Positions 1 through 11,275 of a stretch of DNA of 64,000 nucleotides are shown piece by piece. Within the stretch, counting starts at the first letter, position 1, and every line of letters begins with the position of its first letter. Source of the DNA: Cavia porcellus (taxonomy: Eukaryota > Chordata > Mammalia > Rodentia > Caviidae); the NCBI RefSeq assembly GCF_034190915.1, contig NW_026947486.1, positions 16,518,001 through 16,582,000 of the forward strand. Direction: 5' to 3'. The position numbers and the translations under genes are program-made. The notes beneath the pieces are model-generated. The model had not been told where the DNA came from and ran no database searches. It was given only the letters and a program-made list of their open reading frames with translations.

Positions 1-3000
1 ACCAATACTAATAGATATGAAAAACCAATACACAAGAACACAGTTGTAACAAGGGAACTTAATACCCCATTGTCACCAAGATATAGATCAACTGGACAAA
101 TTCAGTAAAGAAATGACAGCAGTGAATCAAAGCTGTGAACAAATGGACTTAGTAAATGTTTAGAGTGTTGCACCCAACAATATCAATACAAATTCTTCTC
201 AACTGCACATAGGACATTCTCCGAAGTAGACTATATTTTAGTCTGTAGAACATGCTTAAGTAAATGCAAAGGGATTGAAATTATTCCATGTGTATTATCT
301 GACGATAGTGTACTGAAACTGGAAATTAATGGCAAGTGAAATGGAAAAACCTACATAAATACATGGAAATTAAATAGCAACCACTGGAACAACCACTGGG
401 TTACAGATGAAATTGAAGAAATTAAATGATATCTAAAATTCAATGAAAATGCAGATACAACATACTGAAACTTGTGGAATGCAATGAAAGAAGGAAATCT
501 ATAGTATTTAAGTGCCACATCTGAAAAGCAGAATGAGCAAAAATAAACAATCTCATGTTACACCTCAAGTTTGCAGAAAAAGAAGAGCAAGTCAAATCCA
601 CAGCTCATAGAAGAGAGGAAATTATAAAGATCAGAACAGAAATTAATGCAAGTGAGACTAAGAAAACAATATGAAGAATTAATGAATTAAAGAGTTGGTT
701 CTTTGAAAGAATAAATAACACTGATAAGTCCCTACCAAACCTTATCAATAAAAAGGAAAAAAGCTCAAATTCAGGCAATAAAGAATAAAAAAGTGAAATT
801 ATGGCAGATACAGTGGAAATTAAAAAGATCATGAATACTTACTTTGAAAATCTTTATTCACATAAGTCAGGAAATACAGAGGAAATGGACATATTCCTAA
901 AACCATATGAAGAACCAAACTAAATCAAGAAGATATAACAATTTTGAATAACTTGATATCAGCTACTGAAATTGAAAACGTGATTAAAAACTTACCAGCA
1001 AAGAAAAACTCAGGTCCTGATGGATCCATGGTTGAATTATACAAGAAATTTAGAAAAGATTTCATGCCAATATTTCTCTTTAATGAAATTGAAAGAAAAG
1101 CAACCCTCCCTAACACATTCCTGGAGGCAAGTATTACTCTGATACAAAAACCAGAGAAAGACCCAACCAAAAAGGAGAATTTCCCTGATGAACATTTCCT
1201 AATTTCCCTAATGAACATTGATGCAAAAATTCTCAATAAAACACTGGCAAATAGAACGCAGCATATCATTAAGATTATACATCATGACCAAGTGGAATTT
1301 ATCCCAAGGATGCAGGGATAGTTTAACATATGCAAATCAATAAATGTAATACACCGCATCAACAGAGCCAAAGATCAAAACACAAAATCATCTCAATAGA
1401 CCCAGAAAAAGCTTTTAATAAACTTCAACACTTGTTCGTAATAAAAACCCTTCAGGAACTCAGCATTGATTATATCTACCTCAATCTGGTAAAAGCTGTC
1501 TATGACATATCAACAGCCAACAGTATACTAAATGGAAAAAATCTGAAAGCTTTCAATCTAAAACCAGGAACAAGACGAGGATATCCACTCTCACCACTCC
1601 TATTCAATATAGTTCTGGAAACATTAGCCAGAGAAATTAGACAAGTGAGAGAAATAAAAGAAATGAGGATAGGAAAGGAAAAGTTATCACTTTGCAGATG
1701 ACATGATACTCAACATAGAGGAGTATGTAAAACTTCCACAAGACTACTAAAGTTAATAAGCAAATTGAGCTGTGTAGCTGGATACAAAGTCAACATTCAA
1801 AAATCAATAGCACTCTTGAATACAAACAATAAAGTCACTGAGAGAGAAATTATGGAAAAAACACCTTTCACATTAGCATCCAAAAAAATGAAATACTTAG
1901 GTATCAACCTATCAAAAGATGTAGATGTCCTACACCCTGAAAACTATAGTTCTCTAAAAAGGGACATTGAAGAGGATGACAGAAAATAGAAAGATATCTC
2001 TTGTTCTTGGCCAAGAAGAGTCAACATTGTGAAAATGGCCATGCTCCCAAACTGTTAAACAGATTTAATGCAATCCCAATCAAAATACTATTAACATACC
2101 TTACAGATCTAGAGAAAACACTTCTAAAATTCATTTGGAACAAGAATAGACCTACAATAGCAAAGGCAATTCTAGGCAACAAAGGCAAGGCAGGAGGCAT
2201 CTCATTCCCTGACTTGAAATTGTACTACAAAGCTACAGTGATAAAATCAGCATGTTATTGGCAAAAAAGCAGACTTGAGGTTCAATGGGACAGATTATAA
2301 GATGCAAAAACAACTACGAAGACACTCAGCCATCTTATATTTGACAAAGGAGCTAAACACATTCACTGGAAGAAAGTTAACCTCTTTAATAAATGGTGCT
2401 GGAAAAATTGGAATTCCACATGCCAAAGACTGAAACTAGATGCATATCTATCATCATGCACTATACTATAGTCAAAATAGATCAAAGATCTAAATATTAA
2501 AATAAGAACACTGTAAGACAAGGTAAGGAGAAATCTTAAAGACATGGGGTAAACAAAGAATTCATGAACAAGATGCCAACTGCATGGAAAGTACTTTAAG
2601 GAATAAACAAATGGGATCTCATCTTATTAAAAAGTTTTTGTGACTACAAAGAAATCACCAACAGAGTTAAAAGACACCCCACAGAATGGGAAAGAATTTT
2701 AGCCAGCTGTCCCTCAGACAAAGGGCTTCTCTCTTGAACATATGAAGTATTAAAAAGCATCCAGCTGCCCAAATTCAAAGACAATCCAAATATGGACTCA
2801 TGAGATGAGCATGCACTTTTCAGATGAAAAAATGTAAATGGCAAATAAATGCTTGAAAAAGTGCTCAACATCACTGGTCATTTAAGAAACCCAAATTAAA
2901 ACAAGACTGAAATTCCATCTCACTCCAGAAAGAATGGCTACCATCAAGAAATCAACTGATAACAAATGTTGGTGGGGCTTTGAAGAAAAGGGAACACTTC

Positions 3001-3395
3001 TCCACTGTTGGTGGGAATATAGACTGGTGTGACCACTGTGGAAATCAGTATGGAGATTCCTCAAAAAAGTAAGATTGGAAGTCCCATTCAATCCAGCTAT
3101 TCTCCTACTGGATATTTTCCCAGAAAAACTGAAAAGGTCACATCAGAGCAATATATGTGCACCCACATTTATAGCAGCATAATTTGTAGTAGCTAAATCC
3201 TGTAAATAACCAAAATGCTCACCAACTGCAGAATGGATGAAAAAGATGTGGTATTTTTATGCAATGGAATATTACTCGGGTACAAAAAAGGATGATCTTG
3301 AGACTTTTATAGGTAAATGATGGCAACTTAAGACAACACTCATAAGTGAAATAAATCAGACTGACATTTGTAAATATTGTATTGTCTCAGTGTAA
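1..3395 (+). pseudogene. L1 ORF2 remnant (endonuclease / reverse transcriptase)
   Basis: ORF2 encodes the L1 endonuclease and reverse transcriptase, which nick target DNA and copy L1 RNA at the nick. Recognisable open pieces are 944-1321 (start of the RT domain), 1330-1701 (RT palm, ending just before the catalytic box), 1765-1989 and 2001-2300 (thumb and downstream). Between 1681 and 1702 the frame shifts; the bases for the FADD catalytic box are still present at 1691-1702 but out of frame with the upstream peptide. The zinc-knuckle-like C-terminal part lies around 2985-3060. The natural stop aligns to TAA at 3393-3395. There are many stops and frameshifts, so it is dead. The N-terminus is missing only because of the window edge. 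Confidence 0.9.
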
Positions 3396-3815
3396 AAATA
3401 AATAATAGTAATAATAAAAATAATAAACTGAAAGAGTAATAAGATCCAAAATATACAATAGATACTATAATAATGAAAGGAAAGAAAGTGCATAAAAGGA
3501 AAGAACAACTGGGATAGGGGAAAGGAGAAATGGAATTAAGGAAAACATTGTATATATGTAGGTATACACATATAAATATATGTATGCATATATGTGCAAG
3601 ATAGATAACTATAGTACTAATTCTCTGTTAACTCATCAAAAAGAAACAGTTTGTGCTGTCACTTTTTGATTTTTTAATCATTTCAATGCCTATATTTTGT
3701 AATCTGAACAACTATGTCTAAGATAATATGCAATATATTAACTAGTGTCAATTTCTTTTTTTTGAAATTTTGTATTATTTTTTCTGTTTTGCTTTTTTGA
3801 AATAAAAAAGGTTTA
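1..3815 (+). mobile_element. LINE-1 (L1-A), 3' portion, cut by window start
   Basis: The window opens inside the endonuclease part of L1 ORF2 and runs in order through the reverse transcriptase, the C-terminal region and a 3' UTR. The 3' UTR (about 3396-3815) is AT-rich and ends in a loose A-rich tail near 3805. It lacks the tandem units seen in the 3' UTRs of L1-B, L1-C and L1-G and instead ends with the other tail type found in several antisense fragments here. Order and strand are continuous, so this is one insertion whose 5' end lies outside the window. Confidence 0.93.
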
Positions 3816-3982
3816 AAATAACATGTATTATTGAAGACCCTTTCTATTATAGTTACTTGCTATTGCTATGCATCCATTCAGGTCTGTTAATATTTGCTTT
3901 ATATATTTAGATGCTCCAGTTTGTGGTGCATGTAAATTTATAGCTGCTATCTTCTCCCAATAAATTCATTTCTTTACTTGTA

Positions 3983-4330
3983 TGTTGTGATAGTTATGGG
4001 GGAGTATCAACTTCATTGGGTTTGGGATTATCCTAGGGTATTGGTAAAACACAATCCTGGGTGTGTCTCCTTGGTTCTTGGAGGCATGGCCTTGGAGTCT
4101 TTGTCTGATTTCTCATCCCTTCTTCTCTGGTGCTGTTCCTCTGCTGTGCTTTCTGGGCACCATGAAGTCAATGGCTTTGTTTTGCCATACCCTTTCACCA
4201 CTATGTTCCTGCCTTGGAGTTCATAGTTCCTGAATTGAATCCCATAAACAATCAGCCAAATTAAACCTCTCGTCTTTTAAACTGTGAGTGTTTGATATTG
4301 TATCTTAGTAAAGGGAAAGCTTACTAATAC
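3983..4330 (+). mobile_element. MaLR-like solo LTR (ERVL-MaLR class)
   Basis: The segment starts TGTTGTGATAG, has a TTAAACCTCTC stretch where the polyadenylation region of MaLR LTRs lies, and ends GTATCTTAGTAAAG...CTAATACA, a MaLR-type 3' end. The length of about 350 bp suits a solo LTR. The 82-codon open frame at 3978-4226 lies inside it and is incidental. Family assignment is from recognition of the 3' end. Confidence 0.6.
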
Positions 4331-5030
4331 ATCTCTTTTTAATTTTGAACTTAATAATTATTTTTGTCTGATATAAGTATATCTACTTATGCTCTCTTCT
4401 GTTTGCTTGGAATATCTTTTTCTATCACCTCACTTTCAGACAGAGCTGAGTGCAGAGGCTCATATTTTCCATCTGTATGGGCATGCATGGGGAGACACTA
4501 TGAGTGGGAGCCGCTGAGGTACATAAATCATTGAGAGTGTTTGTGAGTCAAGTAAGGAATGTATGCAGGGAGGTGTCCTAAGCAACTCATGTGTGGGCAA
4601 TTCATGCTGCTGTCTGTGGACTGCATACTTAAAGCCTGTGGCTCTTTCTTTAGCTCCACCCCTTAGCTGCTGTGGTTCCTTTCTTCTATCTTGCCCTCAG
4701 CGTCTTACATTCAGCTGTGCTGATCACCTCGGTATTCTGGGTGAGACAAGAAAGAAGCTACTTCTTGGGCACAATCTTACCTGAAGAAGCTGGATATTAA
4801 CTCACTGTGCTCTCACCTTGCAAAGAATAATGAACTAAGGAGTTTCTTTTTATCTTGAGCTGTGCTTTAAAAGGGGATGAAATGGGTAAAGTGAAATTGT
4901 TTTGATCCTCTTCTGTGCATCTATTCTTAGATTTATTGCACCAGTGATATATTGATATTCTTCACTTGACTGATAGATTATCTCTAAGGTACTTCAAGTG
5001 GTTTCAAAATTGAAACTTCCATGATGAAAG

Positions 5031-5032
<2 letters not shown>
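4331..5032. other. Unassigned intergenic sequence
   Basis: No gene or confidently recognised repeat is visible. Part of it (about 4440-4800) has higher GC and could be an old LTR, but I cannot see paired termini. Confidence 0.4.

Positions 5033-5059
<27 letters not shown>
5033..5059. repeat. (TA)n microsatellite
   Basis: An uninterrupted run of alternating T and A about 27 bp long. Confidence 0.95.
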
Positions 5060-5063
<4 letters not shown>

Positions 5064-5109
5064 TCTAGATCATACATATATATTACCTAAGTATTTTAGA
5101 AATGTATTA

Positions 5110-5270
5110 ACTATTGTAATAGCACCACATACAAATACAGTGTGGTGGACTATTATTTTCCCCTTTTAAAGATGTGGAAACAGTCTCAGAGAGGCAAAAG
5201 TTCTCATAGATGCTGCGAAGGGTAAAGTTCAGATTAGAATCCATTCACTCCAGCTCCAAAGGTTGTGTGG
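5110..5270 (-). mobile_element. MIR SINE relic
   Basis: The stretch TATTATTTTCCCC..AAGATGTGGAAAC..TCAGAGAGG matches the reverse complement of the MIR core, followed by a decayed part near 5240-5265. MIR is an ancient tRNA-derived SINE found across mammals. Divergence is high, as expected. Confidence 0.7.
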
Positions 5271-6384
5271 GTGTTTAACCATTTTGTTTTAAAATTATAC
5301 AATAAACATGTATACAGTTTGTGATTGTAGTTAACATTGATTGAAAAGAGACATTCAAATATGAATAATTAAATCAATATTAGGTAAATGAAAGTATTAA
5401 GTAGTAATGCAAGTTACAAAAGGCTTCTCTGTCTTTATAGTTGTTTTTGTATGGATCAAGTCAATCTTACTTTCCCATATAGACTATACATAATTTAGAA
5501 CACACACACTACTGAATAAAAATTACAGTGTTACTTAAAAAGAGGAATGAATTATTTCAAAAGTTGTACACACCAACAAGCTAAATATTTTTTAATCAGT
5601 AATTTTACAACAGTATAAGGAGTCTACATATAATTTCAAAATAACTTTCAGACACCAACCAAGTGTATACAGGGCAAAGTTTGAAAGCAAATTTAACCTT
5701 AGTTTTCCATTGTTAGCCTCAAAGCCAAGTCATTGTGAATTCTGGGTGGTTGAAAGCTCTTTTAGGGGCTCTGGAGTCTGGCCTCTCAGCACTGTGACAA
5801 AGCAAGTCCATGCTAACTCTAGCCCTTCTCCCATGTGCTATGCTGTTCCCTAATTTTTATCTATCCTTTTATCTTCATTTGGCTATTTTATTATCATTTG
5901 TCACTGACCCTAGAGCCAATTACAAATGATTTAGATGAATCACTTCAAGAAATTTACATAATCTTTATTATCTTTTATCTCATTAGATAAAAGATCATAA
6001 TTCTAGCCTAAATTCATCTTAGGGACAGAATCTGTCACCCTGATATATTTGCAAACCCCTTCCTTCTTTATTCTTTGAATTTGAAGAACATATATTTCAG
6101 AGACTCATTTTATAAACTTACAAGACAGAATAGGCTCAAAAGTTTAGATAATATAGATTCTCTGACAATGAGAATTATACATTGGAAAGAATCAGCTAAA
6201 GAGTCCTTAAAGTCTCTCATAGGGAGACAAAGTCAAAATTTTGTGAATTCCTCCAGCCAGTGACTCACTGAACCTTGGAAAGGGTGAGACAGCTAATATT
6301 TTTAATTATGGAAATGCCATTGAAACCATCCTTGACCTCATTACGTAATCCACCTCCACACCTCTCCTAGTCACTGAATACAAA
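5271..6384. other. Unassigned intergenic sequence
   Basis: AT-rich, no gene-like reading frame and no confident repeat match. The 62-codon frame at 6075-6263 has no recognisable domain and looks incidental. Confidence 0.4.
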
Positions 6385-6725
6385 CCATTGCAAAGGCAGT
6401 TTCATAAACTGTTTCCTCTCACTCTTTTTAATTTTGGAAAATTCCTATTCATCTTCCAAGTATGAGTTCAACATCACTTTCTTTCTACTGTGTCCTGACT
6501 CTTTATATTTTTCTTCTATTCCTATCACAGGAATAATAATTTGCACATATGTGATCCTTTAACTTTTATGCCTTATGACATATTGCAATCAATGATTTTT
6601 GTGCCTAACTACTTTTGGTGCTTCTTGAGAATAAAATTTTAGTTTAATTTGTATTTGCTTCTCTATTAGCCTGCACAGGGCCAATAATAGGTACTCAATA
6701 CAGGATTATTAAATGAGAAAAATAC
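6385..6725 (+). mobile_element. LINE-2 3' end relic
   Basis: The order of motifs matches the L2 3' end: a CTTCCAAG-like stretch, a CTATCACAG site, GCTTCTTGAGAATA (the decayed 'gagctccttgaggg' block), then CCTGCACAGGGCCAATAATAGGTACTCAATA and an AAATGA tail. Ancient, highly diverged. Confidence 0.7.
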
Positions 6726-7488
6726 CTTGTGTGTACTCCTCAAAATGCACTGCAGAATAATTCAAGTTTGTCATTATTAAGCCAAGCAGTTCTTTCAAAA
6801 TTACATTAATGTCCAGGAGTGTTTTAACAATTGAAATGTCAAAAATCAGACAAATATTATATCTAAGTCTCCTGATACCTGACACTGGAACAGGATTCTC
6901 ATTCTTTTTTATCTTTTATATTTGATTGACTGAAGGACTGATCTCAAAGTATTTGGTCATGGAGTGAAGAACTTGGCAATCCCTCAAAGGAAAAGGTTGA
7001 AATATTTTAGTAATTTAGTAAAGGATCTCAAAGTGAAGGTGACATGTAGGACCAAAATGAAGACTTGCTATGACACAGTATGGAAAAAAGTGGATAGCCT
7101 CAGTGAGGCATTTTCAGTTATTATAAAAATCTTACTATGCATGTGTGAGTGTGTGAATTTGATATATTGGAAGGGTGAGTGATTGGTATGTGGGAAGTCA
7201 AAGGAAGAGCAGGCCTCAAAGAGAAACCAAAAGATAGCAGCCAAAGCACCATTTTTGCTAATTGTTCAAATAAATAGTTGAATGAATGAGTGAGTACATG
7301 ATCCGGTTTTGAGTTCAATAAATGATTTCTCTACTTTAGGTAGAAAATCCTAGACTATTATCATCTGAAGAGATATTAAAAAACATGATAATAAAAGTGT
7401 AAGAAGTAACAAAAAAGAAAATGGGTGGGTATATTCAGTGGCTGAAAAGGAAATTTGGGATTTTAAATGTGTATCTTTTGAGATTTTT
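6726..7488. other. Unassigned intergenic sequence
   Basis: No gene or strong repeat signal. Around 7262-7300 there is a TTGAATGAATGAG stretch that resembles an L2 or MIR tail, too short to call. Confidence 0.35.
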
Positions 7489-7489
7489 A

Positions 7490-8070
7490 GAGTTTTTTTA
7501 TTTTAAAGACAAAAAAAAAAAAACCAATTAAAAAGACCCCAAATTTCTAAACAAGAAAATAGGAGAGTAACAATAGTTAATACACTGTGTATTGCTATCT
7601 TCAAAGTAGTTATTCAGAGTACAAGATATAGGCATAAAAATTGATAAAAGTATATAAGCATAAATCCTTCTTTATGATGAACTAAGAGAAGTTAGTAGTA
7701 TAGCTATCTTAACTAATTTTTGCACACATATATATATTTTTCTCTTCCTTGTTTTCTCTCTTCCTCCCGTCCCATTTTCTCTTTCCTTTCGAACAGTTTC
7801 TTCCCATTTCACAATACGTATTGCACATTTTAGATCTTATTTGCTCTTTTAGTTTCTTGTACTAGGGAGATAATACTATATTTACACATGTGAGTCTGAT
7901 TTATTTCACTTATGAGTATGGTCTTGAGTTGCATCTATTTACCTGTAAAAGTCTCAGATTTATCCTTCTTTATGGCTGAGTGATGCTCAATTGTGTGAAA
8001 CTATCACATTGTTTTTCACCCATTCCTTGGTTGATGGGCATTTGGGTTGTTTCCAAGATTTAAATGTATA
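7490..8070 (-). mobile_element. Antisense LINE-1 3' end fragment
   Basis: Read on the minus strand this is the last part of ORF2 (TTAAATCTTGGAAACAACCC, 'MDATEDYTHK'-like region near 7915-8000) followed by a 3' UTR and an A-rich tail at the low-coordinate side (T/A-rich 7497-7525). The 3' UTR resembles that of L1-A rather than the tandem-unit type. 5'-truncated. Confidence 0.8.
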
Positions 8071-8204
8071 TTTCCCAAAGTGGTCTCATTGGCATGATCT
8101 AATACATTGGAAAAATCCATCTAACCATAGAAAAATTATGATTTTAATGAATAACTTTATATATCTATAAAGAGTTGAGCTTCACACATTTGATAACTAT
8201 TCTG

Positions 8205-8280
8205 TAAGTTAGACATCTATTATTGTACAGATGAGGTCATGTTCCTCTAATTCACATAGTTTGTTGCTAGGTGTCAGTCA
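8205..8280 (-). mobile_element. Possible MIR relic
   Basis: TATTATTGTACAGATGAGG followed by a CACATAGTTTGTTGCTAGG stretch matches the MIR core in reverse orientation with small deletions. Short and diverged. Confidence 0.45.
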
Positions 8281-9470
8281 GTTGTTACAATAATTTTCTC
8301 CTTGATACCTTTGGGCACAGAATTTTTAAAAATTGAATTGACTATTTCTTGTGGAGAAAACTCCTGTTGAGGACTTGTTAAGAATTTAAGCACTATAGTC
8401 ACAGCATTTCTCTACCATCTTGGTTTGATTAACCAGTTAATCAAAAAATACCTGGTTTTGCCAGATGCTGTGTGAAGTAACCATGAAATCTCACTAGAAG
8501 TATGTTACTCCACACACTTTTGTCCAAATTATAAAATTCTGCAAGTCATTTTATTAAATAATTTTTAAAACTTGTGCTATTTTAAAAGCAAATGTTATGG
8601 AGTACTCTGGATAACATTTTTTCAAAAGCCTGGTGTAAAATTGTCAATTGAAAGTAAGCATCTACATAATTATATATTAATTAAACAGATCCCAATTAAC
8701 TATAATGACAAATTAAATTTATGACAAAAGTATATAAAAAGGTAAATGAGGAAAAAAAACTAGAATTTAGGAAGTTAAGAAAATGAATAAATCCTATGAG
8801 CCATTGATTTCCCACAGTCGGCACAGATTATACCAGAAAGTGCTTTATAATATTTAGAATCAAAATAATGAAGACATATTAAAACATGTTTCATGAATTA
8901 CCAAAGTTACTCATTCATGTGGAACCAAAGATATACTGCTACGATTTCTCACCCATGGTACTATTTTACCAACGGTTTTAAATAATCTTTTCAAAATTTC
9001 AGTTCCTCTTTTTATAGCTTCTGCACTCATCTCGAGGGTCCCGGAAATTTGTCTTGCCCATGATACCACTCCCTGCTCCATTTCTCACTTCTACAACCAC
9101 TCTTCCATCTGTAGTACTTGTAGGAAGTCCGGTGTGTAAGTTTTGCCTTCCCTGTGTACGTGACTTTGAGATTCCTCTCTTGAGTCTTGCACTGAAATCC
9201 TGCTCAGCATTCCTTGTACTCAAGATAGAACCTCCTCCTTGCTTTTCATAGACACTTACATCCTATCCTGGTCCCTTAGTATTAAGTATGACCTAGATAT
9301 TAGGATGCTTCTGCCTCCTCATCAAAGACAGAGCCCATGTTTCTTCCTGTGCTCAGCCAGACATCTTAATGTTTCCTCTTATGAATATTTACAGGAACAT
9401 TAAATTCTCGTAAGTGTAGTTATATGAGGAAAAGTAGTATGTACCTGTTTTTTCAAGGCCTGTATTTTAG
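8281..9470. other. Mostly unassigned sequence with one odd minus-strand open frame
   Basis: No confident repeat. A 74-codon minus-strand open frame at 8999-9223 has an amino-acid mix unlike the repeat-derived frames here (basic, glycine-rich, several CpG sites in the DNA) but I do not recognise it. It has no obvious splice structure or upstream coding extension and may be chance or a decayed pseudogene piece. Confidence 0.3.
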
Positions 9471-9471
9471 A

Positions 9472-9595
9472 TGTTATTCTCAACTAAAGTTATGCATTAG
9501 AATCATCTGGGGTGCTTTCAAAACTACAAATAACATGGCCTCAACTCAAGGTTAAATGTTTTATAGGTGATTCTGATGCTACCCATAGACAGAAT
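9472..9595 (-). mobile_element. MER5A-like hAT non-autonomous element
   Basis: Motifs TTCTCAACTAAAGTTATGCA, TTAGAATCATCTGGGGTGC and GGTGATTCTGATGCTACC match a MER5A-type element, a short hAT-Charlie derivative common in placental genomes. Ends are decayed. Confidence 0.65.
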
Positions 9596-9639
9596 TATAC
9601 AATGAAATAAACTCCATTAAGAAGTTCATTCTTTATCTT

Positions 9640-9745
9640 TTGATCTACAATTTCTTCCTTCTTTTCTTCTTTCCTTAATTCCTTCCTTTCTTACTTCCTT
9701 CTATTATATGCACAGTGCCTGGGATATATTAGGTACTCATTGATG
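9640..9745 (+). repeat. Pyrimidine (TTCC)-rich stretch and L2-like tail
   Basis: 9650-9700 is a CTTCC/TTTC-rich tract. It is followed by GCACAGTGCCTGGGATATAT..TAGGTACTCA, which resembles the extreme 3' end of L2. Confidence 0.5.
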
Positions 9746-9839
9746 GGTCATCAGGAAGATAGGAGCTGAGTAGATAGACCAAGAATTCTGAACATACTAA
9801 GTATGGTAGACCTTGATAGAAGTGTTACTTCATTTTCTA

Positions 9840-10190
9840 TAGCAGCAGTTCTCAAAATTTTGGTATAGGAATCCTTTATATTAGCAAAAATGTTAAACCC
9901 TAAAGAGATTACATTTAAGAGAACTATATTATATCCATTAATATTTGCCATAATTTGAAATTAAAACTAAGAAAAATTTAGAATCCATGTAAACAAAAAC
10001 ATATTCTATTAGTAATCAGAGTGAGAACATTACTTATGTTACCTTCAGAAAATGTCATGACACAATCATGAAATGTTAAGAGGGGGAAAGAGGGTAAAAG
10101 GCAATTGGAATTTTAGTTTTGAAAACATTGTTTACCCCATGGATTTCTTGACAAGGTTTTTGGTATCCTCAGAATTCTCTAAATTATAAC
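9840..10190 (+). mobile_element. hAT-type non-autonomous DNA transposon relic
   Basis: Begins CAGCAGTTCTCAAAATTTTGG and continues AGGAATCCTTTATA..CCCTAAAGAGATTAC, a pattern of old hAT-Charlie-like short elements that start 'CAGTGGTTCTCAAAC'. The matching end near 10140-10190 (ACAAGGTTTTTGGTATCCTC) is a decayed inverse of the start. Exact family not determined. Confidence 0.55.
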
Positions 10191-10221
10191 TTTAGAATGT
10201 AATTGAGATACTTCCAGTTCT

Positions 10222-10560
10222 GTTGGCACCTGATGAAACCAGTGATTTGAGAGACAGAGTGACAGGAGAAGAAAGAGTTTATTGATAGTAAGCTGGAAAG
10301 TTAGAAAATGAGGACTGTTGTCCTAAAAGGAAAAAAAAAAGTCTTCCTTAGGAGTGATAGGCAGAGAACTTACATAGGGATTTTGTAGGAGTCAGATAAA
10401 TGCGCACCAGGTTAATTACAAACCACAGTGCTCTGCTTTTCTGTTGTACAGGCTGTTGTTATTTGAAGGTCACTAGATGTCTTGGGTTCTGTAAATTCAA
10501 AGAAAAGAAACTGATTAACAACTCTTACGATTCATGTCATTTTAATTACTTTTCCCAGGA
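10222..10560 (-). mobile_element. Possible solo LTR (retroviral type)
   Basis: Read on the minus strand there is a U3-like part, an A/T-rich promoter-like site, then AATAAACTC (complement around 10275-10285) followed by TTTCTTCTCCTGTCACTCTG, and an end GGTGCCAACA at 10222. This layout fits a gammaretroviral-type LTR. No internal region or clear TSD seen. Confidence 0.42.
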
Positions 10561-11164
10561 ATAACTGATCATTAAGATACAGAACAGAGAATGAGAGCAA
10601 ATAGGCAACTTTCACAAAAGAGTTTTAGCACATTAGGTGGTTTCAGTCAGAGATGTCACTTACATAGAAGCCAGTGGGAGATTAATAATATATTGCTCAG
10701 CTGTGAGATCTCCAGAATTAGTGTTTTTTAAAAAATCAACTCAAAGCCAATGAAACTAGAAGATTTACTTAGATTTTCCCTCTTTTGAGAACAGTTGCTC
10801 TATATGGATGAAATGTGATGGCAGAAATACTTCTTGGATGCATAATAGGAAGTTAAAGGAGTGAGTCTACATCTCAAAAGTAGGCAGCTGGGATAAGATC
10901 AAATAAAGCTGAAGCACAGAAATCTGATCTAACAATAAGCGCAAAGACAGCCTGTTGTTAAGCTAGGATCATGTGAAAATGTAGGTTGAAGTCTAAGGCA
11001 ATATTGTTTAACAGTAAATATGTGTAACTCACACCTGAGGATTTGTCTTTGTTTACGTATCATTTCTGTTCATATTGTAATATATATCTGAAATGCCTGA
11101 AAACAGCTTACTCACACATAGGTAGGTTCCCTGGACTAGTGCCTATCTCTTCCTAGGTTAGACT
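10561..11164. other. Unassigned intergenic sequence
   Basis: Nothing gene-like or confidently repetitive seen. Confidence 0.4.
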
Positions 11165-11275
11165 ATTGATGTTCAAATTTAGTGGACCTGAGAATTACCC
11201 AGATCTGGAGCAGATCCCTCTGCCTTGCATGTTTCTAAATGAGAGAAATACATTTTGAGAAACAGTGCCTCATAC
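11165..11275 (-). mobile_element. MER5-like hAT relic
   Basis: Starts GATGTTCAAATTTAGTGGAC, contains TGAGAATTACCCAGATCTGG and ends ACATTTTGAGAAACAGTG, the general outline of MER5 elements including the 'TTGAGAAcCAcTG' terminus. Confidence 0.5.

Noticed and set aside
3978..4226. 82-codon open frame with hydrophobic stretch
   Set aside because: Entirely within a MaLR-like LTR.
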